From positions 124,001 through 188,000 of the forward strand of contig JAHBVF010000007.1 in the NCBI GenBank assembly GCA_019637685.1: DNA of 64,000 nucleotides, given 5' to 3'. The position numbers were made by a program, and so were the translations under genes. The first letter of the stretch is position 1, and each line of letters starts with the position of its first letter. This stretch comes from Caldilineaceae bacterium. GTDB taxonomy: Bacteria; Chloroflexota; Anaerolineae; Caldilineales; Caldilineaceae. Below the pieces are notes generated by a model, which did no database searches, had not been told where the DNA came from, and saw only the letters and a program-made list of their open reading frames with translations. Shown one piece after another: positions 21,478-33,600 of this stretch.

Positions 21478-22917
21478 ATGACGAATTCATCCGTAGAGAA
21501 GCTATCCAACTGGCAGGAACGACTGCATACAGCCGATCCCACTTTGCGCGTCCACCTGCTGGGCATCGGCGGAGCCGGCCTGACACCTATCGCCACAGTC
21601 CTGCACGAGATGGGTATCCGGGTGAGCGGCAGCGACAGCCAGGCCAGCAGCCGCACCCAAGCGTTGGAAGCCCTGGGCGTACAGGTCTACTCCTCGCAAA
21701 GAGCCGAGAATCTCAACAGCCTGACCGCAGCCGAGCGGCCGGATGTGGTGCTGATCAGCAGCGCTGTCCACGCGGAAAACCCGGAGCGCCAGGCTGCGGA
21801 AGCCCTGGGAATCCCAGTGGTCAAACGCCGGGAGTTCCTGGCCGTGCTGCTCTCGACCCGTTCCGTTATTGCCGTGGCCGGGACCCACGGCAAGAGCACC
21901 ACAACCGCGATGATTGTCCAGGCGCTACACGAAAACGGCATTGACGCGGGCTATATCATTGGCTCAGACCTGCCGGGCTATGGCAATGCCCACAACGGCC
22001 GCGCCGAATGGTTTGTCATCGAGGCAGACGAGTATGACCGAATGTTTCTGGGACTGACGCCCCAGGTGGCGGTACTCACAAATGTGGAATGGGATCACCC
22101 GGACTGCTACCCCACTGCCACCAGCTTTCAGCGGGCCTTTGCCCAATTTGTCGACCAGACCCGACATAACGGGCTTATCGTCTCTTGTGGGGACGACGAA
22201 GGCGCGGAAGAACTGCGGGCATTTGCCCCCACCCGGGGCTGGTGGATCAGCTATGGCCTGGATGAGGACGCAGAGCTGCGCGCGATCGCGCCCACAGTGG
22301 CTCCCAACGGCTGCTATCGCACAGAAATCCTCTGGTGGGGCGCGCCGCTGGTGACGCTGACGCTCAATGTGCCCGGCATCCACAATGTGTGGAACGGAAT
22401 GGCTGCTCTGGCAGTGGCCCGCTATTGCGGAGTGCCTGTGGTGGATGCCGCGGCAGCCCTGGGCCGATACACAGGCATTGCCCGTCGCTTTGAATGGAAG
22501 GGAGAGACCAACGGCGTTACAGTCATCGATGACTATGCGCATCACCCCACGGAAGTGATTGCCACCCTCTCCGCGGCCCGTGCCCGCTTTGGCGAACGGC
22601 GGCTGTGGGCCATCTTTCAGCCCCACACTTTCAGCCGCACCCGTCAGCTTCTACACGAAATGGCCGCCAGCTTTGCCCACGCCGATCGGGTAATCGTCAC
22701 AGATATCTACGCGGCCAGGGAAAAAGATGACGGAACCCTCGACGCCAGCCAACTGGTCGCGGCCAGCAGCCATCCGGCCATCCAGCACATCAGCGGGCTG
22801 GAAGCGATTGCCGACTATCTGGCCCAGCATGTGACGCCGGGGGATGTGGTGATCACACTGGGCGCGGGGACGAGTTACCGCATTGGGGAGATGCTGTTGG
22901 AGCGGCTGGCGTCATGA
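21478..22917 (+). CDS. murC: UDP-N-acetylmuramate--L-alanine ligase MurC
   Basis: 479 aa from ATG 21478 (an in-frame TTG lies 9 nt upstream). The MurC N-terminus [22 protein letters not shown]-loop [13 protein letters not shown], the block [13 protein letters not shown] and [12 protein letters not shown], and the C-terminal [15 protein letters not shown] and FQPHTFSRT are all clear. It adds the first L-Ala to UDP-MurNAc. The gene overlaps the following kinase-like gene by ATGA. Confidence 0.96.
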   Translation: MTNSSVEKLSNWQERLHTADPTLRVHLLGIGGAGLTPIATVLHEMGIRVSGSDSQASSRTQALEALGVQVYSSQRAENLNSLTAAERPDVVLISSAVHAENPERQAAEALGIPVVKRREFLAVLLSTRSVIAVAGTHGKSTTTAMIVQALHENGIDAGYIIGSDLPGYGNAHNGRAEWFVIEADEYDRMFLGLTPQVAVLTNVEWDHPDCYPTATSFQRAFAQFVDQTRHNGLIVSCGDDEGAEELRAFAPTRGWWISYGLDEDAELRAIAPTVAPNGCYRTEILWWGAPLVTLTLNVPGIHNVWNGMAALAVARYCGVPVVDAAAALGRYTGIARRFEWKGETNGVTVIDDYAHHPTEVIATLSAARARFGERRLWAIFQPHTFSRTRQLLHEMAASFAHADRVIVTDIYAAREKDDGTLDASQLVAASSHPAIQHISGLEAIADYLAQHVTPGDVVITLGAGTSYRIGEMLLERLAS

Positions 22918-23477
22918 CTCCACGCCCGGCGGTCCTGGTCATCACCGGCGCGCCAGCCGCGGGCAAGACAACCCTGGCCCGGCGGCTGTCCCAATCGCTT
23001 TCTTGGCCTCTGATCAGCAAAGACGACATCAAAGAGACGCTCTTTGAAACCCTCGGCTGGTCGGACGACGAGGCGTGGGCCAAACAGTTGGGTATCGCCA
23101 GTTGGCATCTGCTCTATCAACACGCGGAGCAACTGGCCGCAGCCGGCGTTTCCTTTGTGACGGAGAGCAATTTTGAGGCCCGCTTTGCCGATCAGCGCTG
23201 GCTGGACCTGCAAGAACGAATCCCGCTGCGTATCGTACAACTTCTTTGCTGGGCGGACGATGAGTTGATGCGAGCGCGCTACCGGGGCCGTATTGCAGAT
23301 GGATCCCGTCATCCCGGCCATGTGGATCGGATGCACACAGATGAATATAATCCCGCGGCCCTGCGCAGCCAGTTCACCTTTCTCAACCTGCCCGGCGCGC
23401 AACGGGCCGTGGATACAGGCACGCTGGGCACGGACGAATACGAAGCTCTGCTTTCCTGGCTGCAAGATCAGCTATAA
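22914..23477 (+). CDS. P-loop kinase-like protein (AAA_33 / zeta-toxin-like fold)
   Basis: 187 aa, start coupled to murC by ATGA. The Walker A motif [14 protein letters not shown] is at residues 12-25, followed by [15 protein letters not shown], as in small-molecule kinases of the chloramphenicol phosphotransferase or zeta-toxin group. FVTESNF is a probable Walker B-like strand, and a lid region with arginines ([17 protein letters not shown]) follows. The substrate cannot be told from sequence. Zeta toxins phosphorylate UDP-GlcNAc-type sugars, so a place among mur genes is notable, but no antitoxin is visible. Confidence 0.6.
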   Translation: MTPRPAVLVITGAPAAGKTTLARRLSQSLSWPLISKDDIKETLFETLGWSDDEAWAKQLGIASWHLLYQHAEQLAAAGVSFVTESNFEARFADQRWLDLQERIPLRIVQLLCWADDELMRARYRGRIADGSRHPGHVDRMHTDEYNPAALRSQFTFLNLPGAQRAVDTGTLGTDEYEALLSWLQDQL

Positions 23478-23533
23478 ACGGGCAACTGCAACATCTATTG
23501 TAATACTCAACAGTTACGCTATTTGGCGGACAA

Positions 23534-24505
23534 ATGATCACCGCACCAGCCGTTCTACAACCACCCGCCAGTATCGGCGTGGCACTGGAAACCGACAAAA
23601 GTTTGGCCGGTCTAACCTCCATCAAAATCGGTGGCCCGGCCGACTATTTCGCCACTGTCACCCACCCCCACCAGCTATTGCGCCTGGTGCGCTGGGCGCG
23701 GGGGGTGAAACTGCCCTATCTGATTCTGGGGGGCGGCAGCAATGTGCTGATCAGCGATGCGGGCGTGCGCGGGCTGGTCATCCACAACCGTTGCCGGGCG
23801 ATCCGCATTGATCCCGCGCCCTGCTGTGTCTTTCCCCTGGACGAGCGCCCGTTTCTCTTTGCCGAGAGCGGCGCGGCTCTGGCCGGGGCCGCGCGCACCA
23901 GCATCAACCAAGGACTGAGTGGGCTGGAATGGGCCGTCAGTGTGCCGGGGACTGTGGGCGGCGCGGTGATCAACAACGCGGGCGCGCACGGTGGCGAGGT
24001 GAAGGACAGCCTGTGGGATGTGATGTTGCTGGGCGACGCGGATGAAGTGCAGACTGTGCGTGCGTCCGATTTGGCCTACCGCTACCGGCACAGCCGTCTG
24101 AAACGGGGCGAAAGCATCCAAGGCGGTTTTGGACCGGTGGTCCTGAGCGCCAATTTCCGTCTCAGCCCCGGCAGCGGCGAAGAAATCCGGGCCAAAGCCC
24201 AGGGATTTTTGGAACATCGCAGGCGCACCCAGCCGGTGGAGCCAAGTCTGGGCAGCACATTTACCAACCCGCCGGGCGACTACGCGGGCCGATTGATCGA
24301 CGCCGCGGGTTTGCGGGGCCACCGGGTGGGCGGCATTGAAGTCAGCCGCACCCACGCCAATTTCCTGGCCAACGCGGGGGGTGTGGGCGGGGCCTGCGCC
24401 GCGGATGTCCTGACAATGATGGCGTTGATTCAGGCGCGGGTGTACGAGCGCTTCGGTGTAGAATTGGAAGCAGAAATTCAGCGGGTGGGGGAGTGGACGC
24501 AATGA
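23534..24505 (+). CDS. murB: UDP-N-acetylenolpyruvoylglucosamine reductase MurB
   Basis: 323 aa; GGCGGA lies 5 nt before the ATG. The FAD-binding domain shows [28 protein letters not shown] and the block [21 protein letters not shown]. The C-terminal substrate domain has [21 protein letters not shown] with the conserved Ser of the GS.F.NP motif, then [22 protein letters not shown]. It reduces UDP-GlcNAc-enolpyruvate to UDP-MurNAc with NADPH. The stop overlaps the ddl start. Confidence 0.95.
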   Translation: MITAPAVLQPPASIGVALETDKSLAGLTSIKIGGPADYFATVTHPHQLLRLVRWARGVKLPYLILGGGSNVLISDAGVRGLVIHNRCRAIRIDPAPCCVFPLDERPFLFAESGAALAGAARTSINQGLSGLEWAVSVPGTVGGAVINNAGAHGGEVKDSLWDVMLLGDADEVQTVRASDLAYRYRHSRLKRGESIQGGFGPVVLSANFRLSPGSGEEIRAKAQGFLEHRRRTQPVEPSLGSTFTNPPGDYAGRLIDAAGLRGHRVGGIEVSRTHANFLANAGGVGGACAADVLTMMALIQARVYERFGVELEAEIQRVGEWTQ

Positions 24506-25668
24506 GCGGGGCAAAAAACGGGGCACCGAGAAATGGAGCAAAGGGAAATGGGACAAGGGGCGCAATGCGGGTGGGTGTGCTGTTTGGCGGCAAAAGCGGC
24601 GAGCACGAAGTCTCGCTGGCCAGTGCCCGCACAGTCATGGACGCACTGGCCCAGGCCGGTTACCAGACAGTGCCTATCGGCATCTCGCCCGAAGGCCGCT
24701 GGCTGACCAGTGGCGATCCCCACGCCCGGCTGACCCAGGGCGAGTCCGTTATCGGTGGCAATGCATTGGCCGGCGGCGAAACAGGCCGCGACCCGGTTCC
24801 CCAGGCGCTCACGCCCTTTGTGCCGATGGAAGAACAGATGCCTGCCGTGGATGTAATTTTTCCGGTTTTGCACGGACCCTTTGGCGAGGACGGCACTGTG
24901 CAGGGGTTGCTGGAGATGGCTGGCCTGCCCTATGTGGGCGACGGGGTGCTGGCCAGCGCGGCGGGGATGGACAAGATTGCCAGCAAACTAATTTTTAGTG
25001 CGGTGGGCATTCCCCAGGTGGCCTACCGGGCACTGACCCGACGGCAATGGCAGAAACAGAGCGAACATCTGCTGGATGAAATTGAAAGCAACTTTTCCTA
25101 TCCGCTGTTTGTCAAGCCCGCGAATATGGGCAGCAGTGTGGGCGTGAGCAAAGCGCGCACCAGAGCAGAATTGGAACAGGCGATTGGGCTGGCCTGCGCG
25201 TACGACCGACGTGTGCTTGTGGAAGCCGGGGTGGAAAAAGCCAGGGAAATCGAAGTCAGTGTGCTGGGCAATGATGAGCCTGCCGCCAGCGTTCCCGGCG
25301 AGATTGTGCCGGGGAACGAATTTTACGATTACGAAGCCAAGTATTCTGACGGGCGTAGCCAAATGCACATCCCGGCCCCATTGGAACCCGCCCAAATTGA
25401 GCAGGTGCGTGCCCTGGCCATTCGAGCCTTTCAGGCATTGGACTGTGCGGGGCTGGCGCGGGTAGACTTTTTGTTGGCCGGGGATGGCACGCTCTATCTG
25501 AACGAACTGAATACAATGCCCGGCTTCACCCGGCACAGTATGTATCCCAAACTGTGGGAAGCCAGCGGTCTGCCTCTGCCAGAGCTTGTGCACGGTCTGG
25601 TCGAGCTGGCCCTGGAACGCCACGCAGATCGCAGCCGTAACCGCGTCAGCCGGACGCTCCCGTCATAA
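24502..25668 (+). CDS. ddl: D-alanine--D-alanine ligase
   Basis: 388 aa from ATG 24502, which overlaps the murB stop (ATGA). ATG 24565 is a serious alternative: it follows AAGGGG and begins right at the family N-terminus [21 protein letters not shown]; the 21 residues before are Gly/Asn-rich. ATP-grasp landmarks are [83 protein letters not shown]. The enzyme makes D-Ala-D-Ala for MurF. Confidence 0.95.
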   Translation: MSGAKNGAPRNGAKGNGTRGAMRVGVLFGGKSGEHEVSLASARTVMDALAQAGYQTVPIGISPEGRWLTSGDPHARLTQGESVIGGNALAGGETGRDPVPQALTPFVPMEEQMPAVDVIFPVLHGPFGEDGTVQGLLEMAGLPYVGDGVLASAAGMDKIASKLIFSAVGIPQVAYRALTRRQWQKQSEHLLDEIESNFSYPLFVKPANMGSSVGVSKARTRAELEQAIGLACAYDRRVLVEAGVEKAREIEVSVLGNDEPAASVPGEIVPGNEFYDYEAKYSDGRSQMHIPAPLEPAQIEQVRALAIRAFQALDCAGLARVDFLLAGDGTLYLNELNTMPGFTRHSMYPKLWEASGLPLPELVHGLVELALERHADRSRNRVSRTLPS

Positions 25669-25779
25669 GCACAGAATCGTACGAACAGAATGGCAGGATG
25701 GATTTTTCTGATTATTTGGCGTTCATCTGCCCGCATCTGCGCCCCAAAGTTCGATTGCAAACAGGAGAACGGAACGAGA

Positions 25780-26718
25780 ATGAAACCCGGCTCCACTGGT
25801 CGCCGCACATACGAAACACGCTCGGCTGCTGCGGGCCGGGCTGCTTCTCAGCCCCAGGCCCGCAAACGCCGCCGAGCGCAACGCACCCATCGTTTTGCCC
25901 AACAGTGGGCCAGACTGGAGAGCGCGGCCGCGGGCTGGATTCGCCTGCCGGGTGCGCCCTGGCGGGGTGTAAACGTGCATATGGAGCTGCCCGGTTTCAG
26001 CGGCTTTCGACTGGCAAAGCTCATCAGTTTGGCCTGTCTGATTGGGGTGATTACCCTCTTCGTCTGGTTCTCCGACGATGACAGTTTCTTTGTGTACCAG
26101 GAAAATGTAGAATTTTCGGGCACGACGTACCTGCAAGCGCAAGAATTGTACGCGTCGAGCGATATGGAGGCATGGAGCATCCTGTGGCTGGAACCGGCGC
26201 TCATCCGTCGGCAGGTGATGGCCCACCCGTATGTGCAAGATGCACAGGTTGCTATTTCGTGGCCGGCCCGAGTGCATGTGGCCGTCACAGAAGTGACGCC
26301 GGTTGCCATTTGGTCAACCGAAGGCGCGGACTATTGGATATTGTCGAATGGAGACGCGCTGCCCGTGCCGCCGGAGGGTAAAATCCCCAATTTGCGGCTG
26401 GTGGACCCGCAGCGAGAGGCGCGTACACCCGGCGCGGTGGATCGTATCTCCCCAGGTTTGCTCAACACCGCGCTCCGTTTGCAAAATGAAGTGGGCCTGA
26501 ACGAGTTTTGGTTTAATAGCGGTACGGGGCTAAACTTTAGTTTGCCCGGTACACAGACTTGGGTTTATTGGGGTGATGGCACTGAATTTGAAGCCAAGCA
26601 ATTGGCTCTGCACGCAGCCGAAGAAGAGATTCAGAACAATCCAGACGAGGCACGCACGCTCAGTCTGATTGCACCCAACCGGCCTTACTTCCGGGAATTT
26701 CCGAGCCAACGATATTGA
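25780..26718 (+). CDS. ftsQ: Cell division protein FtsQ/DivIB
   Basis: 312 aa from ATG 25780, which follows CAGGAGAACGG. A basic N-terminus (KRRRAQRTHR) of about 75 residues precedes one membrane segment (LAKLISLACLIGVITLFVWF), then a POTRA-like domain with VEFSGTTYLQAQELYA and ALIRRQVMAHPYVQDAQVAISWPARVHVAVTEVTPVAIW, which is the typical FtsQ pattern. It links early and late divisome proteins. A further in-frame ATG exists 90 nt upstream but would add unconserved residues. Confidence 0.9.
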   Translation: MKPGSTGRRTYETRSAAAGRAASQPQARKRRRAQRTHRFAQQWARLESAAAGWIRLPGAPWRGVNVHMELPGFSGFRLAKLISLACLIGVITLFVWFSDDDSFFVYQENVEFSGTTYLQAQELYASSDMEAWSILWLEPALIRRQVMAHPYVQDAQVAISWPARVHVAVTEVTPVAIWSTEGADYWILSNGDALPVPPEGKIPNLRLVDPQREARTPGAVDRISPGLLNTALRLQNEVGLNEFWFNSGTGLNFSLPGTQTWVYWGDGTEFEAKQLALHAAEEEIQNNPDEARTLSLIAPNRPYFREFPSQRY

Positions 26719-26845
26719 TGTTCAAGAAGGTTTGGGACGCGACCAAACGCTGCTTGCGCAGGAAAATCTTGTGTTGCGCCAGCCGCGTTCTCATGACCGC
26801 CCAGCCATTGCCTAAAAGTCTGTACAGCCAGAGGAAGACAATCAC

Positions 26846-28105
26846 GTGCCGAAAGAGATTATTGCCGCCATTGATGTGGGAACCACAAAAATTTGTTGCC
26901 TGGTCGGGGCCGTTGTCCACGACAGCCTGGGACAACTGAGTATCCAACTGTTGGGCAGCAGCGTCACCCCCAGCCGGGGCATCCGCCGGGGCATTGTGAT
27001 GGATGTGCCCGAAGTGACGACTGCCATCGGTCAGGTGCTGGAAGGCGCGGAAAAGTCCGCGGGGCTGCGCATCACCAGCGCCTATGTGGGGATTGCAGGC
27101 AGCCACATTGCCACCACCAATAGCACAGGCATCAGCCCCATCGACAGCCGCCACGGCGTCACCGGCGCGGATATGCAGCGCGCGCTGGAAGCCGCCCAGG
27201 CCGTTCCCCTGCCCACCAGCCGGGAGGTGATCCACGTGATTGCCCGGCGCTGGAAGGTGGATGATCACGAGGATATCCGCCAGCCCCTGGGTATGAGCGG
27301 CCACCGGCTGGAAGTAGACGCCCACATTGTGTCCGGCACAACCACCGCCATCAACAACCTGGCCCAGTGTGTGCTGGAGCACGGCATCGACATTGACGAA
27401 CTTGTGTTGGAGCCATTGGCCAGCGGAGAAGCCGTATTGACCCCCGAAGAGCGGCATATGGGCGTGGCAATGGCCGACTGGGGCGGCGGCACAACGGACC
27501 TGGCCCTCTTTCGCGGCAACGGGCTGTGGCACACAGAAGTGCTGGATGTGGGGGGCAGCCACCTGACCAACGACGTGGCCCTGGGCCTGCGTGCCCCCTT
27601 TGAAGTGGCCGAGGAGATGAAGCTGCGCTATGGGCATTTGCAGCCGGAGCGGGTGGCCGAAGACGAACAGGTCTGGGCGACTGTTTTCGGTGATCGGCCC
27701 GAACGCACCTTCAGCCGCCGCTTTATCAGCCAGATACTCCAGGCCAGGGCCGAAGAAATATGCGAAATTATCCAGGAACGGGTGGGTGCCAGCGGCTATG
27801 GCCAGATGGTTCCGGCTGGGCTGGTATTGACCGGTGGTTCCAGCCAGCTGCCGGGCGCGGTGGAACTGAGCCGGCGGATGTTGGGGATGCCCGTGCGAGT
27901 GGGCCGCCCCGGAGAGCACGTGCCTGTGCAGCAGTTGAGCCGGGAACTGCAATCGCCGGCTTTTGCCACGGGTGTGGGCCTGCTGCTCTGGGGTCTACAC
28001 GAAGATGCCCGCGCCATCCACTTTCCCATGAGCGCGCCCCTGCGGGACGAGAGTCCTGTGCTGGACAGAATGCGGGGATGGCTGCGCAGTCTGCTGCCGG
28101 GCTAG
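26846..28105 (+). CDS. ftsA: Cell division protein FtsA
   Basis: 419 aa, GTG start after GAGGAAG. Actin-like ATPase that tethers FtsZ to the membrane. The phosphate-1 motif [16 protein letters not shown], the 1C domain block [12 protein letters not shown], the phosphate-2 motif [14 protein letters not shown] and the adenosine motif [16 protein letters not shown] are clear. The C-terminus ([14 protein letters not shown]) forms the amphipathic membrane-targeting helix. The 127-bp gap to ftsQ shows nothing notable. Confidence 0.95.
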   Translation: MPKEIIAAIDVGTTKICCLVGAVVHDSLGQLSIQLLGSSVTPSRGIRRGIVMDVPEVTTAIGQVLEGAEKSAGLRITSAYVGIAGSHIATTNSTGISPIDSRHGVTGADMQRALEAAQAVPLPTSREVIHVIARRWKVDDHEDIRQPLGMSGHRLEVDAHIVSGTTTAINNLAQCVLEHGIDIDELVLEPLASGEAVLTPEERHMGVAMADWGGGTTDLALFRGNGLWHTEVLDVGGSHLTNDVALGLRAPFEVAEEMKLRYGHLQPERVAEDEQVWATVFGDRPERTFSRRFISQILQARAEEICEIIQERVGASGYGQMVPAGLVLTGGSSQLPGAVELSRRMLGMPVRVGRPGEHVPVQQLSRELQSPAFATGVGLLLWGLHEDARAIHFPMSAPLRDESPVLDRMRGWLRSLLPG

Positions 28106-28146
28106 ACTATCGGCCCTACCGTCGACTATGCGGGCAAAGAGAGGGT

Positions 28147-28175
28147 TTGCAATCTTGTCCACTTTATAGTACGAT
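28147..28175 (+). promoter_or_regulatory. Predicted promoter for ftsZ
   Basis: TTGCAA (28147-28152) and TACGAT (28170-28175) are spaced by 17 bp, about 180 bp before ftsZ. A hairpin CCGAAATC/GATTTCGG (28246-28253/28260-28267) lies in the resulting leader. This suggests that ftsZ has its own promoter in addition to read-through from the cluster. Confidence 0.6.
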
Positions 28176-28357
28176 TTCGCGAATCTGCTACGATGATTTT
28201 GACCCACGTAGTCAGTGAGCAGTCGCCCCATCTTTGCTTTGCTATCCGAAATCGGTTCGGATTTCGGCCCTGGACAGCGGTCCTTCAACGACAGCCACCC
28301 AAACCGCTGGCTGCACCGACCCATCTGGCTGGTAGTTTTCTATAGAGGAGTTTGTCG

Positions 28358-29536
28358 ATGACACGGAGAAGCGGACATTCCCAGTTTGTGGATAGCTTTG
28401 CCCAGATCAAAGTGATCGGTGTGGGTGGCGCAGGCCAAAATGCTGTCAACCGCATGATCGAATCGGGTATTCAGGGCGTGGAATTCATTGCTGTGAATAC
28501 CGACGCCCAGGCGCTGATGCTTTCCAGCGCGCCACAACGGCTGCGCATTGGCGATAAGCTGACCAAAGGGCTGGGGTCTGGCGGCAATCCGGAGATTGGC
28601 CTGCGAGCCGCCGAAGAAAGCCGGGAAGAGATTGAAGCCATGATGGAAGGCGCGGATATGGTTTTTGTCACCGCGGGGATGGGCGGCGGAACCGGTTCCG
28701 GTGCCTCGTCTGTGATTGCGGGCATAGCCAAAGAGATGGGCGCGCTGACTATCGGTGTGGTGACAAAACCTTTTGGTTTTGAAGGAACCCAGCGTCGGCG
28801 GATCGCCGAAGGGGCCATGACCCGGCTCAAAGAGAGTGTGGATACGCTGATTGCGATTCCCAACGACCGTTTGCTCCACATTCTGGACAAAAAGACGGGG
28901 ATTGGCGAGGCATTTTCTGTGGCTGACGATGTGCTGCGACAGGGCATTCAGGGCATCAGCGAACTGATTACTATCCCCGGCCTGATCAATCTGGACTTTG
29001 CAGATGTGCGCTCGATTATGCAGGACGGCGGCGCGGCCTTGATGTCCATCGGCAGGGCTGAAGGCGAAAACCGAGCACAGGAAGCCGCCCAAAAGGCCAT
29101 TCACAGCGCGCTGCTGGATGTCTCTATCGAAGGAGCCCAGGGCATTCTCTTCAATGTGAAGGGTGGCAAGGACCTGAGCCTCTTTGAGGTGAACGAGGCA
29201 GCCGAGTTGATCCGGGCCAACGTCCACGCGGAAGCCAACATTATCTTTGGCGCTGTGGTGGATAACGATATGAAAGACGAAATTCACATTACAGTGATTG
29301 CCACGGGCTTTGACAAAATTCCGCCCAAAGAAACAGCCACCGGCTATGCCCGACCGGCTACGCGCAATCCTGCACCGACACCCACATCCGCTCCGTCGCC
29401 GGCAGAGCCTGTGACCCCTGCGCCCCCGGCCCAACAATCCGGGGAACCCGTCGACTTCCCCGTACGCACATTCAGCCGGGACGATCTGGACATTCCCGCG
29501 TTTTTGCGTCGGCCCCGCGCCAACAACGGACAATAA
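28358..29536 (+). CDS. ftsZ: Cell division protein FtsZ
   Basis: 392 aa; the ATG at 28358 follows AGAGGAG by 7 nt (an in-frame TTG 6 nt earlier is less likely). Tubulin-like GTPase forming the Z ring. Motifs: [31 protein letters not shown] (GTP-binding signature), [11 protein letters not shown], the T7 loop region [12 protein letters not shown] Pro/Ala/Thr-rich linker (about 330-370) leads to the conserved tail [11 protein letters not shown], which binds FtsA and other partners. Confidence 0.98.
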   Translation: MTRRSGHSQFVDSFAQIKVIGVGGAGQNAVNRMIESGIQGVEFIAVNTDAQALMLSSAPQRLRIGDKLTKGLGSGGNPEIGLRAAEESREEIEAMMEGADMVFVTAGMGGGTGSGASSVIAGIAKEMGALTIGVVTKPFGFEGTQRRRIAEGAMTRLKESVDTLIAIPNDRLLHILDKKTGIGEAFSVADDVLRQGIQGISELITIPGLINLDFADVRSIMQDGGAALMSIGRAEGENRAQEAAQKAIHSALLDVSIEGAQGILFNVKGGKDLSLFEVNEAAELIRANVHAEANIIFGAVVDNDMKDEIHITVIATGFDKIPPKETATGYARPATRNPAPTPTSAPSPAEPVTPAPPAQQSGEPVDFPVRTFSRDDLDIPAFLRRPRANNGQ

Positions 29537-29544
29537 AAAACGGG

Positions 29545-29589
29545 CGAGCAGCAATCAATGCAAGAAACACAGGCATTGATTGCTGCTCG
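29545..29589 (+). terminator. Perfect 17-bp hairpin after ftsZ
   Basis: CGAGCAGCAATCAATGC (29545-29561) and its exact complement (29573-29589), 11-nt loop, 9 bp after the ftsZ stop. On the plus strand no T run follows, but an A run precedes, so it looks like a terminator for the minus strand or a 3' stabiliser for ftsZ mRNA. It marks the end of the dcw cluster. The following stretch to 29750 contains nothing recognised. Confidence 0.6.
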
Positions 29590-29751
29590 TCCAAGCCAGA
29601 CTGTGCTTGGGTCTGTTCGCTTTCGGTGTCAGACCCAGGAAGTTCTATCCTCTATTTACTCCACGCCACTGCTGAAATCACGAAATAAAACTGAGCGACA
29701 TTAAATTTTCGCGGATCGGCAAAATTGGGCTGTAGTCACCCACTTTTTGAC

Positions 29752-29780
29752 TTGCCCCCTCCATGCAAGTGTGTTATACT
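29752..29780 (+). promoter_or_regulatory. Predicted extended -10 promoter for nrdR
   Basis: TTGCCC (29752-29757), 17 bp, TATACT (29775-29780) preceded by TGT, forming an extended -10. The start would be near 29787, about 130 nt before nrdR. No clear NrdR box could be recognised here. Confidence 0.6.
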
Positions 29781-29917
29781 GTCCCCCTGAGTTCATACTA
29801 CATGTCGTACAAGAACACTTGTCCTACGCAACATGCGGTACATCTCGGCACATCTAACATTTTGCTCCTCTGGTATCCAAAGGCCAAAGCACCGAGTCTG
29901 GATCTACTGATACTCCT

Positions 29918-30376
29918 ATGAATTGTCCTCATTGTGGGCACGGAAATCACAAAGTTATCGACACGCGGGACACGGGCGATGCCATCCGCCGCCGCCGGGA
30001 ATGCCAACAGTGCAACCAGCGCTTTACATCCTATGAAAATGTAGCGCCCAGCCTGCTTGTGATTAAGCGGGATGGACGGCGGGAATCCTTTGATCGACAA
30101 AAGCTGATGGCAGGCATTCGGATTGCCACTGTCAAACGGCCTATCAGCACAACAACCGTCGAACATATCGTGCAGAAAGTGGAAGAGGCTGTTTCCGGTA
30201 TGGGCAAGGCCGAAGTAAAAAGTGAAATTGTCGGCAATCTCGTGCTGGACCAGCTGGCCCAGGTGGATCAGGTGGCCTATGTTCGTTTTGCCAGCGTCTA
30301 TCTGGATTTAAATGACGCCATCGAAATACGCTCGGAAATCGACCGATTGATCGGCAGGCAGGCCGGGGCAGGTTGA
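29918..30376 (+). CDS. nrdR: Transcriptional repressor NrdR
   Basis: 152 aa. An N-terminal zinc ribbon (MNCPHCGH...[17 protein letters not shown]) is followed by an ATP-cone domain ([23 protein letters not shown]). NrdR senses the ATP/dATP state and represses ribonucleotide reductase genes. Its location just upstream of the reductase fits this role. It is of full family length. Confidence 0.96.
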   Translation: MNCPHCGHGNHKVIDTRDTGDAIRRRRECQQCNQRFTSYENVAPSLLVIKRDGRRESFDRQKLMAGIRIATVKRPISTTTVEHIVQKVEEAVSGMGKAEVKSEIVGNLVLDQLAQVDQVAYVRFASVYLDLNDAIEIRSEIDRLIGRQAGAG

Positions 30377-30656
30377 GTACGGTTTCCCTTTTCCGTACCG
30401 AATACGGCCTGATCTGTTGTCCTCTGAATAAACCGGAATAAGCCCGTTGCACGGCCAAAAATCTTCGAATCACCATCGGAGTTCCCATTAATTTGCGGAA
30501 AGACCGCAAAGCACTTCGTCTTCACTTGTGATTGTAACAATCGACGCATGGAAATACGTGGCGCGCCCGTTGCATGGCGCACGGACGAGAGCCGCGTATG
30601 CCAGTACGCGCCTTCTATTCTTTTTCATCTTTTGTCTGTGAGAGGAGCACCCTGCA

Positions 30657-33600
30657 ATGTCACCTTCGGCCGCCCCCCCGACCCCACCTGCCACCCGTCT
30701 GGAAAAGAAGACCTTCACAACGCTGGAGGTTGTTAAGGGAGAAAAAACCCGCGTAACGCCTCCGTCCTATGTGGACGACGAAACCATCAACCTGAGCGAC
30801 AACAGCCTGAAAGTGTTGGAACGACGCTACTTGCGCCGGGACATTGACGGCAGCCTGCTGGAGAGCGCAGCCGGTATGTTCTATCGGGTGGCCCATCACA
30901 TTGCCGGGGCCGAAGCCGCCCACGGCGGGGATGTGGAAGCGACGACAGAGACCTTTTATCGGCTGTTGACCGATCTGCGCTTCTTCCCCAACAGCCCGAC
31001 CTTTACCGGTGCCGGCACACCCCTGGGCCAGTTGGCCGCCTGCTTTGTGCTGCCCATTGCCGACGATATGGGGCGGGATTCCGATGGCATCTTCAGCACC
31101 CTGCGCGTGGCAGCGCTGATCCAGCAGACCGGCGGCGGCAACGGTTTTAGCTTTACCCGTCTGCGTCCCAGAGGGGATGTAGTGCATACGTCGTCCGGGC
31201 GGGCGACCGGGCCGGTGGGTTTCCTGCGCGTCTACGATCAGGCCTTTGGGGAGATTGCCCAGGGCGGCACGCGACGGGGCGCCAATATGGCGGTTCTGCA
31301 GGTGGACCACCCGGACATCGAGCAGTTTATCACCTGCAAGGCAGAAGAAGGAACGGTCACCAATTTCAATATCTCCGTGGCCATCACCGACGAGTTTATG
31401 CGCGCGGTGAAGAACGATTCAGACTTTGACCTGCGCAGCCCCCGGGATGGCAAAGTCTGGAAAACTGTGCGGGCGCGGGAGCTGTTCGACAAGATTATTC
31501 ACTACGCGCATCACAACGGCGAGCCGGGCGCGCTCTTTATCGACGCGGCCAACCGCACCAATCCGGTTCCTCATTTGTACGATCTGGAGGCGACGAACCC
31601 GTGTGTCACGGGCGAAACGCTTATTTACACAGCAGAGGGGCTTCAAAGAGCCGATGCTCTGGCCCGTTCGGGACAACCTCAAAAGGTAGTTGTTGACGGT
31701 CGCTTTGGGGTGGAAACAGTCCAGCCAGCCAGCGAAGTATTTGAGACTGGTGTCAAAGATGTATACCGCTTGGAAACAAAAGAGGGCTATTCCTTACGGC
31801 TGACCGGTAATCATCAGGTAATGACAGCCCGCGGGTGGGTGGAAACCCAGCATCTTCAGCCAGGGGATCGGGTACACATCCTCAACCGGTCTGGTGCGTT
31901 TGGCACTGCGGGAACGCGGGATTTGGGACTGGTGCTTGGCTGGCTGGTGGGCGATGGAACGGTCAATCAGATTCGAGCCGTTCTTTCTTTCTTTGGCGAA
32001 GAAAAGACAGAATTGGCTCCCCTCTTTGCCTCCGCAGTGACGGCTGTGGTAGATACAGATCGCCATTACAGCGCCGGACATAGCCGTAGCTATCCGGTGG
32101 GTATCACCGAAATCCTTGAACGGGATGAGGTAAGGATACAATCGGATCGGCTGCGTTTGCTGGCAGAGGAATACGGATTGGACCTGAATAAATTGCAGGT
32201 GCCCGATGTCATTCTGCGCGGCACGCAAGAGGCGCAACAGGCGTTCCTCCAGGCACTCTTTACCGCGGATGGCACAGTCAGCGATGGGGGCAAAAAAGGC
32301 TGCGCAGTACGCCTGACGTCAGTTAGTGAAGCATTACTTCAAGATGTTCAGCGCGTTTTGCTCAACTTCGGCGTCTTTAGTCGCATCTACCGGGAACGGC
32401 GACCAGCGGGTATGCGCCGCTTGCCCGACGGAAAGGGCGGTTATCAGGAGTACTTCGGTCAGGCGTATCACGAACTGGCAGTTTCCAAAGATAATCTGAT
32501 TCGATTCGCAGAACAGGTCGGCTTTCTGAGCCAGGCCAAACAGAGCGCATTGCTGGCCTATCTGGAACGAATACAGCGCGGACCGTATCAGGAGAGCTTT
32601 ACAGCGCGGGTTAAGCGGCTCGTCCACGAAGGACGCGAAATGGTCTACGATCTGACGCAGCCCACGACCCATTCATTTGTTGCCAATGGCTTTGTTGTCC
32701 ACAACTGCGGTGAACAGTGGCTTGGCCCCTATGAAAACTGCTGTCTTGGATCCATCAATCTCGGCGTCCACGTCAAAGCCGATGCGGATGGCGAGACGGT
32801 TGTGGATTGGGTTGGGCTGGAACGGACCATCCGGGAAAGCACCCATTTTTTGGACAATGTGGTGAGCGCCAACGCCTATGTGCCCGCGGTGCCCGAGGTG
32901 GCCGAAGCCGCGTTCCGCGCCCGACGCATCGGCCTGGGCATTATGGGTCTGGGCGATCTGATGTACAAACTGGGCATCCGGTATGGCAGCGAAGAGGGCC
33001 AGGAGTTCGCTGGCCAAGTGATGGAATTTGTGCGCTATCATTGCATGGCCCAAAGCATCGAACTCTCCGAAGAGCGCGGCGCTTTCCTGGCCTTCACAGG
33101 CAGCATCTATGACCCGGAAAAAGCGGGCGGAATGGCCTGGCAGCCCCCCACACCCGTGGCCCCCTTCCAGCGGGACTGGGCACGGCCTGCATTGGACTGG
33201 TCGTCAATTGTGAGCGGGATTGAGCAGCACGGCATTCGCAACGCGGCCCAGACAACCGTTGCACCCACGGGCACAATTGCCACCGTCAGCGGTTGTGAAG
33301 GCTATGGCTGCGAGCCGGTCTTTGCCCTGGGCTACATCCGCCACTTTAAAGACGGCGACAAAGATGTGGAACTGGCCTACACCAGCCCGCTCTTTGAACA
33401 GGCCCTGGAACGGACAGATTTGTCCCCGGCCCACAAGCAGCGCATCAAACAGCACGTGGCCTCCTATGGCTCGTGTCAGGACGTGGAAGATATGCCCGCA
33501 GAACTGCGCCACGCCTTTGTGGTCAGCAGCGACATCAGCGCGGATGAACACGTGCGGATGCAGGCCGCGATCCAGGCATTTGTGGACAACAGCATTTCCA

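Noticed and set aside
29537..30656. NrdR boxes upstream of nrdR and nrdJ
   Set aside because: I looked for paired palindromes of the ACACWATATWTTGTGT type and found none convincing; only weak palindromes such as GATTGTAACAATC occur.
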